Source: Phoronis australis (taxonomy: Eukaryota > Phoronida > Phoronidae). Taken from it: a stretch of 64,000 nt of DNA. The translations under genes were made by a program, and so were the position numbers. Shown piece by piece: positions 21,017-34,800 of this stretch (its first letter is position 1; every line of letters starts with the position of its first letter). Under the pieces are notes generated by a model. The model was not told the origin of the DNA, searched no databases, and saw only the letters and a program-made list of their open reading frames with translations. Location of the stretch: NCBI GenBank assembly GCA_002633005.1, contig NMRA01000308.1, forward strand, positions 352,455 to 416,454. Direction: 5' to 3'.

Positions 21017-24000
21017 TTATCCCATGCGCTTCGAATCCCTAAGTTTCTTACATTTTTTCGGCAGATTTTTCAAATACTTCACCCAGACTGTTCACATGGC
21101 AGATCACATCCTATATGTATGTACTTGCGCGTTAGGTTGCAAGTTTTCTCTTGTAAAAGAAACAGAAAAGTAACGATTTATTTCTTGGAAAGAGGTAGCA
21201 AAGATGAAACAAACGGCAACTGTGCAGTGAACTTGTAACATCTCCTGGAAATACTTAAAAAAACAACATTTGATATTTTAGTTTCCTAGGAATCAGCGCC
21301 TGAGTTGCATACGATATAGTATTCAGCAACTGAAAATTGATACATAAGTGTCTTATAATTAACAGTTTTGTTCCAGATTTTACGTTTAGGGCCTGGTTGC
21401 ATGTCGAGTGTTAGTTATACTGCTGCAACTTTAAACTATTTTCAGAAATTTGATGATCGAACCGGTTGAAAACGTTGAGTCGACATTGACCTACCCTTTG
21501 AACTTTCCATGTCAGAGGTCGCTGTTGAAGCAGTGCGGGAGGTGATTATGGAAAACTTTATTACATGGCCGTATTTCCCTCGACAGATTCAACGCGTATG
21601 GGATAAATGTATGTAAACAAGTGAATCCGAACCAGCGAATTTGTTTATCAAAATGGAATATTAAAAGCAATTTCCGCAAGCATGCTCACAGACTTTCGAC
21701 GGGTAATCGGGTACTATGGGAGATGGGGCATTCGTATTAAGGTGTATTTTTGCTTAACTTCCCTCGTGAAAACGGCCCTGTTTCGACAGAGAAGAAAACG
21801 TGACAAATCCAGTGATGTGCATTTCGTTAGGCAAAACCCTATGAAAACTCTTCCGTGCTCCGTTTTGGTCTCATACGCATATACGCGCATAATACATAAT
21901 CTGTAATCTGACAAGTTATCTCCTCATTTTTTCCTCGAAACGCGTCTTCATGTTATGTGACGTTAAACACGTAAGCCTGTATGCAAAAAATGGGAAATTT
22001 AGTTTGTGCGTTTGGCGTCGCCATTTTAAGATGTCAAAAGCCCATGCAACTGAGCAGTGAACTCTGACCCCGGACTCCCTGAAGCGTACGTTTTGTCAGT
22101 TCGTGAAAAAGTGACAATGAAGTCACAACAACACGCGTCAGGTTGAAACGAAACGAGATTATTGGTTTTGTTAGCTGCCTTGTTTCAAATATCATGGACG
22201 TTGTCAATTTATTTCACTACGGTTTATTCAAAATATCTTGAAAGCCTGGTTGAGGTACACAAGCATGTAAAGGAACAGACAAAAATTAATAAAATCCTCA
22301 CATCAAGGTCAATGAATTTGACGTCACGGAAAATTCCTCACAGTCGGGGCATATTGTTAATTTCTTGGAAATTTCACAGGAACTGCAAATCCCTTCCACT
22401 TGCCTTTCTCCCAACGACACTACCAAGTCACGCAAAGGCGCAAGGTTGACCAGTGTAAACAACTGGGCATACGAATGCTCAGAATAACAGTCCGTATGTT
22501 TCATTATTATCCACCGACTTTTTCCTTGCAGTTAGTCTACTCTTTCTTGCCATGCCTTGCAATGGCATTTTTCTCTCAACACACTACAAGCGACGTTACA
22601 CGCACACGGGATGTTCCAAAAATGACAAAAAGTATGAAAATCAGGATGCGGTTTTACCGGGGACTAGCAGTATTTTTATTACACAAAAAATCCTGCGAGT
22701 TTGATTTATCTTTACTGCAAGGAACAGAAATGGTCGGATTGTGGCACCGAATGCCGCGCTGTGCAGCTCCAGTAGACAACGAGGATTACTAGCCAATAGG
22801 CTAAAGGGAAGAAAGATTAAAACAATTGTTTCTGTTTCATTCTGTAGTTCCTCTCAACAACTCCATGACAGCCACACGTACTTAAAAAACAAAGCATAAC
22901 CACCACTGTAAGTCTAACAACACACCTGGATCTATGACTTCTTTTATTTTACGTAATGACGATCGATACCACCTAGGAGTACGTGCCACAGATAACACGC
23001 GGGGATATGACCTTGAATTGAATGTAACTGAAGCTGTCTAACTTCCTGGGGAGTTTTCAAAACCCAATATTTAATTAACGTATATCTTTGAGTTTTCATT
23101 GCCTCCCTTGTCAATTCTTCAAATGCATTATTCAAGAGTCGAATACTCGACTTATTGAGAAGATTCGGCAAACCGTTATCGGCCGTTTTTAGGCCTTGTG
23201 TTAATTCACCGCTTTTCTTAAAGCCGCTCTAATTTTCTGCAGTGGCATAGGCCGATCCACACAAAATTTATTTATTTGTATGCTTGTTTAATGGTTTTCA
23301 GTATAAAGAAATATATTTCACAATTTCCATTAATTTATTTTCAGCCGTCAAAATGAAGACAAAATGGAAAGGTGGTTCTTATTTTCATTGTTTGGCTCTA
23401 AATCAAAAACCTAAAACACGCTTCCCTTCATAAAACATCAAGTTGACAGCGGTTACGATTTTTAGAAATTCACGTTCAAAATCAGACATGCCACATTTCA
23501 CATCAAATTTATCTCGGACCTTATCGACTAGTCAGTGTATAGAGCCACATATCTGACTTTAACTCAGTGAAAACAGACAGTTTTTATGAAATCAAGAAAG
23601 CCTGTAGAATTTCAAGTTTGCCTTTATACCAATCTGCTATTCGTGATCATGTTTTTAATAAAAGTTAGGAAAAAACGAAAGGTAGATCCATAGCAAAACA
23701 ACACTATAAATAAATAAATAAATAACAAGAACAAATACATAACAAGAACAAATTTCATTTGACATAAATGTTCAAGAAGTTGGAAATCCCAAAAAACGCT
23801 GTTACAGTTTTCAAAACCCATTTTGTTTTCGTTTTATGGCAACTTATGAGCTTTTTAATACCGGTAAAAATCAAAAAATCCTATTTTTGATTGCCCTCGT
23901 GCAAAAATGGAACATTTAAAAACATTTCCAAAAGCATTTTGGAGAACAGAGCACAAAGCATGGTATCTGAAAGTTTCACATGAATCCCATCAACCATTTT

Positions 24001-26147
24001 TGAGATTTGATGTTCCAAAGTTTGCAAAACTTGGCCACTTTTCAAGGGTCCTACATAACCTTAGTGACAGTCACATGATCATTTAATGACTGTCTTATGG
24101 TTTACAACATAAAATCACAATTTTCAGTCATTGGGCACTCACTTTACTTTACCCGTGTGGCAATGGGCAGAAAAGGTTTTTTTAAGGAAATGTCTTTAAA
24201 GGAACTTGCAAAGGTTGGCTAAGGAAGTAACCATGGCAACGAACATATTGTTAGGGGGAAAGAACCGAGTTTTGGGAGTATTGTTGAAGGGGTTAGTACA
24301 TAAAACATGGTATCTTAAGTCTGACTTGAGTTCCATCATCCATTCGTAACCTAGATGTTCGGAAATTGGCTAAATATAGACATTTTGCTAGGGTTCAACA
24401 TAACTTTTAAGAGGTCTGCTACTTGCAAAAGACCACACCCCTGTATTTCAATGGGTCTTGGGGCTGATCTCAAATACACAACAACGGAACTCATAATGAT
24501 GTTATTTTAATACTAGTTGATTATACTATAACAAGAGTGCTAATCTGTATATAAAAACAATGTTCAAAGTGTAATCAATAATATAATTATTATGCATAGT
24601 AACTTCCTAAAACACAACACACTAAATTTGACCTCCAGTCTAAGGAATGCACCTCACAATAATGTCTATCACAGCAATTACAATTTTCAGCACAAAACAT
24701 ATCTTTCACATATCACACATTAGAACATTGAAAACAGACCTTGAACACATCCAGACCAGCACACAATGTCAACAGAGTTATGATATCTGACTAGCATTAC
24801 ACAAAAAATGAGAAATATATTACATGGATAATACATGGTAGCACACAATTCCACATTACACACATGCAGGTTAACAAAGTTTATTGGATGAACATTGTTT
24901 TCCCATACGAGACTATAAGTAAATGTAAATCCTCTAGGTACGAGGGAGGGGTAAATTCCAAGCATAATAAATTTGTGAGTATAAACTGGCTAGTTTGGAT
25001 ATGCATTACAGGATGGTAGAAATCATAAAAAATATCTCAGTAATTCGTTTACAGCAAAAACAACTGGCAATAACTGGTAACAGAATAGTGAGTCTGCAAT
25101 CTGCCAATGTTTCCCAAGATGGATAGTCAATATGATACTGAGCTACTAGTGCTCAGATGTCTTAATAGGGAATTGCAGGCACAATATGTCTGGTAATACT
25201 TGGCTGTGTTGAAGGTTATTGTAAGGGAGTAATGAGAGAAATAAGATAGTTGTCACCTTGATGTGATCCCTGCTATGTGCAACAATCAGTCTATTATTTA
25301 GTATATGTCTGAATATTTATAGTCACTAATGCCATTTGTTCTTTGTAAGATGATGCGACTTATGTCAAGCTAGACTGATGATATACATAGATGGCGAGAT
25401 ACACATGGTGATGAGGCATACTGCTTGTAGAGACAACTTAACAATCTTCTGTCTGGATAAGGTCATGAAGAAATGGTTTCCAATTGCCACTTCCTGATAT
25501 ACAACTCTGAATATACAATATTTACCCACAATGCTGGAGATATGGAGGTTTCACAAGTAGACAGGTATGTGATAAATGTTCTCCGACCCTTCAAAGTAGG
25601 TCACCCTTAGAATACCCATTACTACTTCTGAACAAGGAGAGTTGAATTAGAGGGGTGGTTATTGCAGCAAACATTCTTAAATGCCACTGTTTGCTGTGCA
25701 TGTTGCAGGACTTGGCCACTGTCCAACTATCTGTCACATGGTCAGACTGACAGTTACAGCTGAAGTGAGGATATCCATGGGAGAACAGAGAAGTCACAAA
25801 GACAAGAAAACAAACACACACAAAGACAGAATCGTAGAGCAAATACAACAGAGGCATGGAAAAGTCACTGAAGTTTATGGATGTCCTTAAGTCTTAGTCA
25901 CAATCTAAATTTTAGGGACTGCATCAAAAGTTCCTATTACTTTAAACAGGGACTCAATTATTAAGCCTACGAAAATTAAGCCCAAAAATGAGTTCCAAGC
26001 AAGAAATCATGGAGTATGATGAAGAGAAGTATTTACTGACAATGAGTTATAGTCAGTTTGCATTTCTGAGAAAACTAATTTGAAACTAGAAAACATGAAT
26101 GGATTGCGAGACCTGACCTTTCATTGATTCTTATACAAAACTCTTAA
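21017..26147. other. Long stretch without a supported gene
   Basis: No conserved domain or coherent exon series. Within it, 22,944-23,245 minus holds a ~93-codon open stretch (for example LNNAFEELTREAMKTQRYT) ending in TAA; it has no recognisable homologue and may be chance. A plus-strand 130-codon frame at 22,400-22,792 is likewise unsupported. No strong tandem repeat was seen. Confidence 0.4.
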
Positions 26148-26463
26148 AGGCGAAGGCAACCTTTTTTCATGTCATTTTGAGCTAAAATAAGGTTGGTTGG
26201 TTATCCTTGACATATTTTCCACTTAATTACAGCTTTTCGTAATTTTATTAATTACTCGTCCTCTACTGCGGAAGTGACGTTTTAAGAGGCAAGCGTTTCC
26301 CGCCACTTGGTTTTGCGTTAAGTTTACCGTGCGAATCTGTTCTATTCTACTTTTGTTTTGTGCTGTTTTTCAACAATTGTCGCCACCACTTTCCATCGGC
26401 GAGTATTCTGCGGCAAGATAGGTTAGAAGAGAACTCAACTACGTTGGATTTAGGGATTGTTTA

Positions 26464-26820
26464 ATGTGTTGTAAGCTGAAAATGGATGGAGTCGGAGACC
26501 CGTATCACAGGGACAGTACTGTCAGTGACGGAGACCTTGTTCACAGCAGTGGTGACGAGGAATTTTTTCACGGACATTTAGTGGGTGGGTACATGTTTGA
26601 GCCCAAGTATAACGAGGCAGAGTACGCACAGGCACAGGCAGCTGTTGAGAGAAACGAGGCAGCTACTGAGGACAGATGTGGTGACACATCTTGGTGCAAA
26701 TGCACTTTGTGCGTTGTTATGCCTACCTCAATGGAATGCTTGTGCTGTTCAGAGTTCGACGAGGCCAAGCCACTACTGGACATGGTTAAGTGGACCTCCG
26801 GCATACCACGGACAGAGTAA
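26464..26820 (+). pseudogene. P2X7-like cysteine-cluster ORF, truncated, inside the Kolobok-like element
   Basis: A 118-codon ATG-initiated frame starts about 150 bp inside the left terminal repeat. It has an acidic first half, then YMFEPKYNEAEYAQAQAAVE, then a Cys-rich segment WCKCTLCVVMPTSMECLCC. That W-C-x-C-x2-C-x3-P-T-x3-C-x-C-C pattern resembles the cytosolic region of P2X7 receptors and the stand-alone P2X7-like proteins common in transposon-rich animal genomes. No transmembrane segment is present. The similarity stops just after the Cys cluster, near 26,790, where the internal deletion junction falls, so the protein is a truncated N-terminal part. Confidence 0.6.
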
Positions 26821-27552
26821 CAACTGTCCCACTTGCCAGAATGTCCCGCGACACACTCCCACTGGATGGTGACCTGAGCACCCAAACTGCTTACATCGTG
26901 TCGTGTGACTCCCTCGCCACACACCTGGCACCTTCTAAATAGCTCCAACACTTTAGACAAGTCCACAATAAACTTACCAAAGTTTGGCTCACCGATCTGT
27001 TCACTGGACGAGGAACTGTCCTCTTCACTGGGTGTCGAACTACTCAATATCGCTGTAGGGCTGCTTAGAGGCTCTGGGCTGGAGAAAACAGCACAGGGCG
27101 AATCACTACTGGTTCCAGGAATGGCACGCTCTGGGGTACGTTCGGAGGCACGGGTGACAGTGGATGAAGTGCCTCCACTGGCTCCAGTCACTGTACTGGC
27201 CACAGCTCACGAGGCTTCTCTTCAAAAACGCACTTCTCGGGGGTGGCGACAGGGAACTGTCGGGAATCAACACAGATGGACTGGCATCCTTCTTCAGGCG
27301 TTGTTTCGCAGGGACCTTCATCAGTTCAGCGTACAAATCCCTTTCGTAATCGGACGGCAGAAAGTGCTTGCCACACACACGGAAATTCTCGACTGCTTTG
27401 TACGTTGCGTGGACGGGTAACGCTGCGTTCTTCACACGAACGAGCCAAGTACTGCGAAGTGTGTCATCCATCGCAAAGCGATGCTAAGGTACTCCCAAAG
27501 CGCGTGTGAGACGATAATGAGTACATCCCGGTACGCAGCAACAGTGTGGCAT
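26790..27552 (-). pseudogene. THAP-domain transposase fragment inside the Kolobok-like element
   Basis: A minus-strand frame starts at the ATG at 27,550-27,552 with CCCVPGCTHY (first THAP zinc ligands). It continues after an in-frame TAG (27,484-27,486) with RFAMDDTLRSTWLVRVKN and ENFRVCGKHFLPSDY (second ligands, C-G-x-H-F) and RLKKDASPSVLIP, which matches the conserved THAP end. A frame change near 27,110-27,200 leads to a second Cys/His patch, FRRCQVCGEGVTRHD ... CVAGHSGKWDS, characteristic of THAP-type transposases. The family pattern stops near 26,790; beyond that the open frame is only the antisense of the P2X7-like ORF. The catalytic region is missing, so it is inactive. Confidence 0.65.
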
Positions 27553-27940
27553 GTTGACGGACTAGTAAATGAAAGCAAACGACGACGTAACTTAACACAA
27601 CCGAGGTAGAACAATGACTGACTTGGCAGCTCTCACACTCAGACTATATGAAAAGAAATTGGCGCGAAATGCTTGCCTCCTAAAAGGTCACTTCCGGAGT
27701 AGCGGACGAGTAATTAACAAAATTAAGAAAAGCTGTAATTAAGTGGAAAATATGTCTAGGATAACCAACCAACCTTATTTTAGCTCAAAATGACATGCAA
27801 AAAGGTTGCCTTTGCCTTTAAGTCCTGTCCACACACAGCCTACCCTAGAACAACTTGCACTCATGAAACTTATCCGGTCACTTTTAACACACATCCTATA
27901 ACTTTGGTAAGGCAGAAGCTGTCACTCTGTGCATGACTGT

Positions 27941-28028
27941 GAACAGTTGGTGTGTATAGGACACACAAAAGACCTGTCTGTTATGAACAGTTGATGTGTA
28001 TAGGACACACAAAAGACCTGTCTGTTAT
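27941..28028. repeat. Tandem duplication, 44-bp unit, 2 copies
   Basis: GAACAGTTGGTGTGTATAGG plus ACACACAAAAGACCTGTCTGTTAT, repeated once with a single G-to-A change. It lies just downstream of the 3' end of WDR44. Confidence 0.9.
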
Positions 28029-28636
28029 GCAGCCGCAGCTGATAATTACTTCCATCTTGCCTCAGGTTTGGGGCCACAGAGATTAGAAGTGGCGCAAGTT
28101 ACCCTAGAACAAGTTGCCCCACTTTGATAAGGTGAAGTAAGTTATCACAAGTTGAGTAAGTTACACTGGATTAAATAGCGTCCAGACAGCCCTCTAATTG
28201 TGTCACTTGCGACAACTCGTTCCACGAGTAACTTGTTCTAGCTAAGGGTAAGTCATGTGTGGACGGCACTTAAGACTACCCTTAAAATATTGCTCCTTAC
28301 CCTTCATCATACCCACAATGCTCCAAAATTAGCAGGTCAGAAGGTTAAGTAGTTTTCTAATTTTCATTGTTGGGATACCCTCATTTATGTCACAACAGAA
28401 TTGTTGTAATCAAGCCTGAAAAAACAATTCTTTTGTCAGATATCACATACAATATTTTGAATCACACAAACTTTACGGTTGGTGGTGTGAGCACAAACTA
28501 ATTAAATTTAAATTTTGTTAGTCCCACAAATTGGTATCTCTTCATGCAACTGGCTATCTAACAAAAAGACGACCACCATTCAGTGACCATGTCCAGAAGT
28601 ATTAAGACATAACTTGTGAAAAATGACCTGGCAGTT

Positions 28637-28824
28637 TCACTTGAACCTAGAGGTGAATACTTTGATAGCACCGCTGAAGTCGGCAGTGACGAGCGCTTCA
28701 CCTGGACACTTCTTGACATCTTTATTTTGAGAACTCTTTAAGGACTGAGCACCACCGCAGGCATTCATAAACATTAGAGATGGGTTTGGTGCAAACACTG
28801 CAGAGGTCACTACAGCCTGGTGAA
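28637..28824 (-). CDS. WDR44: WDR44 exon 20 (last WD repeat, stop)
   Basis: Residues 886-947 and stop, HQAVVTSAVFAPNPSLMF ... ALVTADFSGAIKVFTSRFK. Acceptor GTTCTTACAG. I found no clear AATAAA on this strand within about 400 bp downstream. Confidence 0.97.
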
Positions 28825-31800
28825 CTGTAAGAACAATGACACAACGTAAAGATGATGTCATCATGGTGACATGAAACAGTACACATGTTCACCACAGCCA
28901 AGAAACCCACGCAGATATTAGAGACATGTTGACATACTCTTAGGTGCAAGTTAAACAAGTCCTGGATACATTACAGACAAGCTTGATAACACATGTGCCC
29001 ACAATACTTAGCAATAACAATCTTATTTCTACAGCTCAAAAGTCACAATTTACAAAATAACAAGAATACAAAGGTTTACAACAATAACACCGATAGCTCA
29101 ATTATTATGCAAGTAACAAATGAGCCGAAATTGACAATTTTCTGTCTTCCACATACAAACTACCTTGCTTCAAAAAACAACACAGATACTTTTATGAAGT
29201 GGTGTATTATGTCAGCTGCGCAGTCTAGCTCAAGCTAACAATCAAGTAGAATGGGGGAGTTTCAATAAGAAAGGGCAATTTCTCATGTGGGACCGGATGA
29301 CTGTGACTTTTAGAGGACAATTACGAGGCAATTTAACTTTGTTTAAGTGTATCCCGTCTAAACACATAAACTACAAAAAGTTTTTTTCACCAAGTCAAAT
29401 ATTCCTCTGTGCCACCTGCTGCAAAGAAAATTACCTGCTTTAGCCAGGTGGAGATAAAAGTAAACAATCCCAAGTGATAAGTACACATTGCTCCCTTAAC
29501 TAAAGTGTCCTATATCATGACATTCAATTTGCAGAGAATTTGGACAAAACAAAATTCCACCTTTTGCTATATTATTGTGTTTGAACTAAATAAGCATGAC
29601 AAGATTTTCAACTTCTTACCCAAAGGCTTTCTGAAAATGATCCAGAAATATTTCCACAGCAGAACCTGTCTGTTGTATGCTGAGATCCCAAATGGAAAAT
29701 TAAGAAAAAAATTGCCACTAGGGGTCACAGAGCTATTTGGATCTATCCGAAAGTTGTGATCATTTACTGCCACCTTCACAGAAATACTCTTGCTAAATTA
29801 AAAGATTCTGCAAAGAGCTTAGGACATACAGCCAAAGATGCAAAACAAAAACAAACTGCCACTTGTAAGTGCCACAGTAGTCAGGAACATGTACGCCAAT
29901 TTTCACATCATCCTCAGAGTGGCGTGGTCCATGGAGTGGCAGATGCCAAAACAGATTTTAAAACAGTGAACATGGCCAATAGGTGGCGCAAAATATGTCA
30001 AATTTAACCAAAACATGATGGGGGTGTCATCTCCAGAATCCTATTTGCAAAATTTCATGAAATTCCAAAATAAAGAAACAAAGACAAACGTCAACAACTA
30101 CAGTTGCCACAAGGGGTAAACCAGTGTCGAATTCGTCTGAAAATTCGCTCAAGCCGTCCCATCCATAAAAGGACCATATAAGCAACATTTCATAAACATA
30201 CATCTAAAGGCTTCACAGATACAACAGTGGACACTGGATGGACAGGGGTGACGGCATAATGCACCCTCGTGTCCATATAAACATGCACCCTCATATTTAC
30301 ATAAACAAGCACTCTCACGATTATATAAACACAAGGAGTGCCTAAAAATGATCCCATTCCTCATTAAATGCGTAAATATAATTTACCTCTGAATGCCTCC
30401 CAGTAGATGTTGCGGTCCCTCCTGGCAGAGGAGAGCTTGTTGAATTGATGGCTTGTGCGCCAGATGTAGACAAGTCGGTCTTCAGAGCCACAACAGATGT
30501 ATTTACCATCACAGCTGAAAGAACAATGGTGATTTGACCGCCATTAACACACCTCTCACTGGGAAGTGTGCATTCCGCTAAGAAAGTTTCTTGAGAATTT
30601 AGCAAGATCATGCAACACCGTGTATAACCATGTGTGAGTGAAAGGTGTTTCACAAGTACACTGTGCACAACCATGTGTGAGTGAAAGGTGTTTCACAAGT
30701 ACACTGTGCACAACCATGTGTGAGTGAAAGGTGTTTCACAAGTACACTGTGCATTAACCATGTGTGAGTGAAAGGTGTTTCACAAGTACACTGTGCATTA
30801 ACCATGTGTGAGTGAAAGGTGTTTCACAAGTACACCTGGAGCCTTACTAGTGTAGATCTAAGAAAATGGCCACTAAAGATGTAATTGGACAGTATGTAAG
30901 AACAGTCCATAAGTGTGTCATGGACGTTTACAAAAGGCAATTTAACAGCTGCCTGTTGTGGATGGATGATGCATGTTTACAGAGGCCACTTAACAGATGC
31001 CTGTTAGGAGTGGATGTAAGGATATTCTAAGCACAATAAAATATCAGCAATTTAGGATATTAAGTGAAATTTTACTTTAATGTTTCTTAACAAAAGTTAA
31101 GTAACACGAAATAAATGCTATGCCATTTATGAAGATCCATACTCTAGCTATTCTCAAGCAATGATTCTGAGATATAGTCGGTACTCACGATGTAAGGAGA
31201 CTTTGAAAAAAAGACCAATTTAGGTATTAATTACTTTTGTCCAAAAGCGTTGCGATTTTACTGTACTTGTTATAATTGTATTTTTAGGTATATGTTTGAT
31301 CTCTAACAGGTCTGGAAAGACACCGACCCTGTTTCTTTATCTGTAAGTAAATTTATTGAAAAGACAAATTTCGTCGAAAACACGACTAAACTTTTTGTTT
31401 GAAAGCTTGATACAGTCACTCATTGTGTCCAAACAATCTCCTTTCTTTTCAACGAACTTTGTGTTAATGAAGGCATGCTACTGAACTATACTTACTGAAA
31501 AGAGAATTAAATTAAGTTTTTATCATTTTCATTATCATTATATGGTAGATCCCAAGCTAATGACTGGAGTAGAAACAAGATTCGCAATTGGCAAGTCAAT
31601 GCTTTTACAATCCCATTTCAAGCTGTACAAAATCAGCTAATAGTGCACTAATGAAAGGAAAAAACATGGTGAAATATGACTTTTAATATTCCTGATTTAA
31701 GGCTTTTTAACATAAAAATGCATATGCTTTAAGGCAAAAATCTGCTCCAAACTAGGATAATCAAGTTTCAAAGGGTTCAACAAGTAAGCAGTTCTGGGTA

Positions 31801-34800
31801 AGACCTTTGTCCCCAACTGTTAAATATTGATATATTGATGTATTTGTGAACATACCCTAAGCAGTGTAATTGTAGAACAGATAAGTGAAATTGTTTCCTG
31901 CAAACAGTCCGGGCACTATGGTAGTGATGTTCAGTGCAGCTGATGCACTGTTGTTGTTTATTGAGACATGAAAGCTAGACGCTGAACTGCTACACAGTTA
32001 GTGCCTGCTGAAGCTTGAAAGGCAGCATCATTCAGTAGTCTGCAGAGGTACAGGCTAGCATTACTTGTATGCAAATGTGGAACATGTGATGGGTACTGGA
32101 GTTAAGGCATGGATTCTGCAGGAGAGTCTGAGAATGTAAGAGATCGGTCTAGTTATGAACTGGAGGACATGAAGCCAAAGTGGGGTGATTGATTGGATCC
32201 TTACATAGTGGTATTGAGACAGTTGGTGTTGGTCTCATGTATACAGTTGTGTGTTGTATCGTCACATGAGTGTTCTACAGTGTTGTGATAGACTGAAACA
32301 AAACATTGAACTCAGCTCACTCGACATTGGTACAACAGTAAAGGACAATTGGAAACATGGTTTAAAAGCAACGATCCACTAGAACTCTCCAGTATTTCTG
32401 ACTCTATCAGGGCGACAGAATTTCTTTAAGTTGACGGTGTTTACCATTCGCTTAATTATGTAACATTGTACGTGTCATAGTCTCGTTGATTCATAATTGT
32501 TCATGATGTCGGCTGGTGCATGATATACCTGTTCTAATGTTTTTCCAACTTGTTTATGATTTCAGTGATTTTAATTACTTTGTGATACAAACATTGTTCA
32601 AATCATGTCGCACAATGGTAGTGTTAACTTTAACTTATATTATTTCAAAATGGGTTTGAGGCTGTGGTGTAGAGGCTGTGGTGTAGAGGCTGTGGTGTAG
32701 AGGCTGTGGAGTGACAATACATTCTTCACTTCAAAAAGAGCACAAAATGAGTCAGGAAAGTATTTTCGTCAAGGACTACTGGCTCACCTGAAGCTGGCCC
32801 TTATCTGACTGCTGCTGTTTGATCCCCCCTTGTATTTACAAGTGAGGGTCAGATCTCGTAGGTCGTACAGTCGGATACGAGAGTCATTAGATGTGACCAG
32901 AACCTGCAAACAAGCATTTTCAGAGTACAGAATAATCTGAGGAACCATCCATGAAATTCAAAGTCCTGGATTCTCTAGGTACACTTATGCGAAGATAATC
33001 ACAGGGGAAATGATAAAAACTTATGATGTGCGCACAGAACACGCATGCACAGAATCTTAAATTAATAAACTTTTCTCCATGCTCTCCATTAACTGAAAAT
33101 AAAATCCTTTATCCCCTGCATGCATTCCTCCATTTTCTACTATCTCCACAATTCAACTCAAGAATGCACATGTCCATGCCAGTAGATACCTAATAAGCAC
33201 TTTCTCAGCCAAATTTGAACACCAAAGTTTTTTAATTTTTCATCAGTAATCTGTTTTTAAATTATTTATTAAATATTCAATAGAAGTACTTTTCTGTCAT
33301 TAATATGTTTTTAGGGTCTGAAAACCAACATATTGACCTCAGTGAATGTCAATGATTGGACAATATTCCATTAAATTACTAACCTTATCTTCACCAGGAA
33401 GTGATTCAATTCCAGTTATCTTATGACCTTTGGCATTTTTACCTCTCGTTGACCTCACATTAATCACTGTATAGTACTTCAGTTGCTGTAAAATGTAACA
33501 TAAAGCATTAATAGACAAGTAGTGGGAGTTAAAGGTGCTTTGGGAAATCTTTGGACATAATTAACATAACTACAGCCTGTTAGAAATATAACTACAGCCT
33601 GTTAGAAATATAACTACAGCCTGTTAGAAATATAACTACAGCCTGTTAGAAATATAACTACAGCCTGTTAGAAATATAACTACAGCCTGTTAGAAATATA
33701 ACTACAACCTGTTAGAAATATAACTACAACCTGTTAGAAATATAACTACAGCCTACTAGAAGTATGACTACAGCCTATTAGAAATATAACTACAGCTTAC
33801 TAGAAATAGTCATCTCAAAGAGCAATCTAGTTCAAAAAACTTAAAAATATAATATGTCACATGGCATAATGTTCACATCCTTTCTGTTATCAAACTAAAA
33901 GCCTTTTTGAGCCCAATTTTGTATCTCGACCGAGATCAGATAATTGACTATTCTCGTCTATTTCTGTGACCCGAGTTCCTGTGTGTCAGTTCAGGAATGA
34001 TTCCTGAAAGCCAGTCATGTTGTCCTTGAAAACGTATTGACATCACCGTGAGCATAAAATGTGTTGTTACTTTGTTTGGTTATTCTTGATTCCAAATGTG
34101 GTTCTTTTTATACAAACGTGATTATTTATTGTCCAAATTTTACCTGTTCTTTGCACATGACAAATGATATTTAATGCATAATCATAAGTTTGTGAAGTAT
34201 GTCAAATCTCCCGCAGCCAACACTCTGTACTGCAGTCAGCCCTCACTCATCGCCTAGGGTACGTCAAATTTCAGCAACGGTATCCGTATAGGTAATAAAT
34301 TAGAGGAAAAAATTTCTAGATCAGCAAATGTCTTATCTTTATCGCAATATCATGAAACTGATGCAAAGTAACAGCCTGGAGTGAGCAATTGCCGTGTGGC
34401 AACCCAGACGTGTGAGCACAGTGTGTACTTGGCAGCAAATCAACACCGGCTTTACTAGGCGTTAAAATGTGTGCTACCACGACTAACTGCTGTAATTGTA
34501 AGATTCAACTTTGAATGAAATGTAACCTCATGACTTGACTGTAATATTCAACAGGAATAAAGCGTTGTCCTTTTAACTTGTCTTTCATCCATACAGCTCA
34601 TACCTCAGTATTATAGAATATACACCTTCCGTCATACGTTCCAACCACAGCAAACTTGCCATTCTGGCAGAAGCTTGCAGCTGTGATCAACTTAGTGTGT
34701 CCACTGACTTCATTCCACAGTGCCACCTTCTTGTCAGGAATGTTCCACAACCGCAGTTTTCCATCCAGTGAACCACTCAAGAAGTATCGGTCATCCTACA

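Larger units (their letters stand above)
26148..27817. mobile_element. Kolobok-like DNA transposon remnant, TTAA target duplication, ~165-bp terminal inverted repeats
   Basis: Left end AGGCGAAGGCAACC and right end GGTTGCCTTTGCCT are inverted repeats extending about 165 bp (26,148-26,312 against 27,653-27,817). Both contain ATTTTGAGCTAAAATAAGG, TTGGTTGGTTATCC and a CTACT-CGGAAGTGAC segment. TTAA flanks both ends (26,144-26,147 and 27,818-27,821). Inside are two inward-facing coding fragments: a THAP-type one from the right end and a P2X7-like one from the left. TTAA targets plus a THAP domain suggest the Kolobok superfamily; a piggyBac-type origin is the alternative. At 1,670 bp it is far too short for a full transposase, so it is internally deleted. 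Confidence 0.8.

Noticed and set aside
22400-22792. 130-codon plus-strand frame as a gene
   Set aside because: No domain, no splice partner and ordinary composition; probably chance.
26905-27420. 171-codon plus-strand frame
   Set aside because: It is the antisense of the THAP-type fragment in the Kolobok-like element.
29756-30007. Plus-strand 83-codon frame as an exon
   Set aside because: It lies in a reversed copy of the degenerate intronic repeat family and lacks splice sites and similarity.
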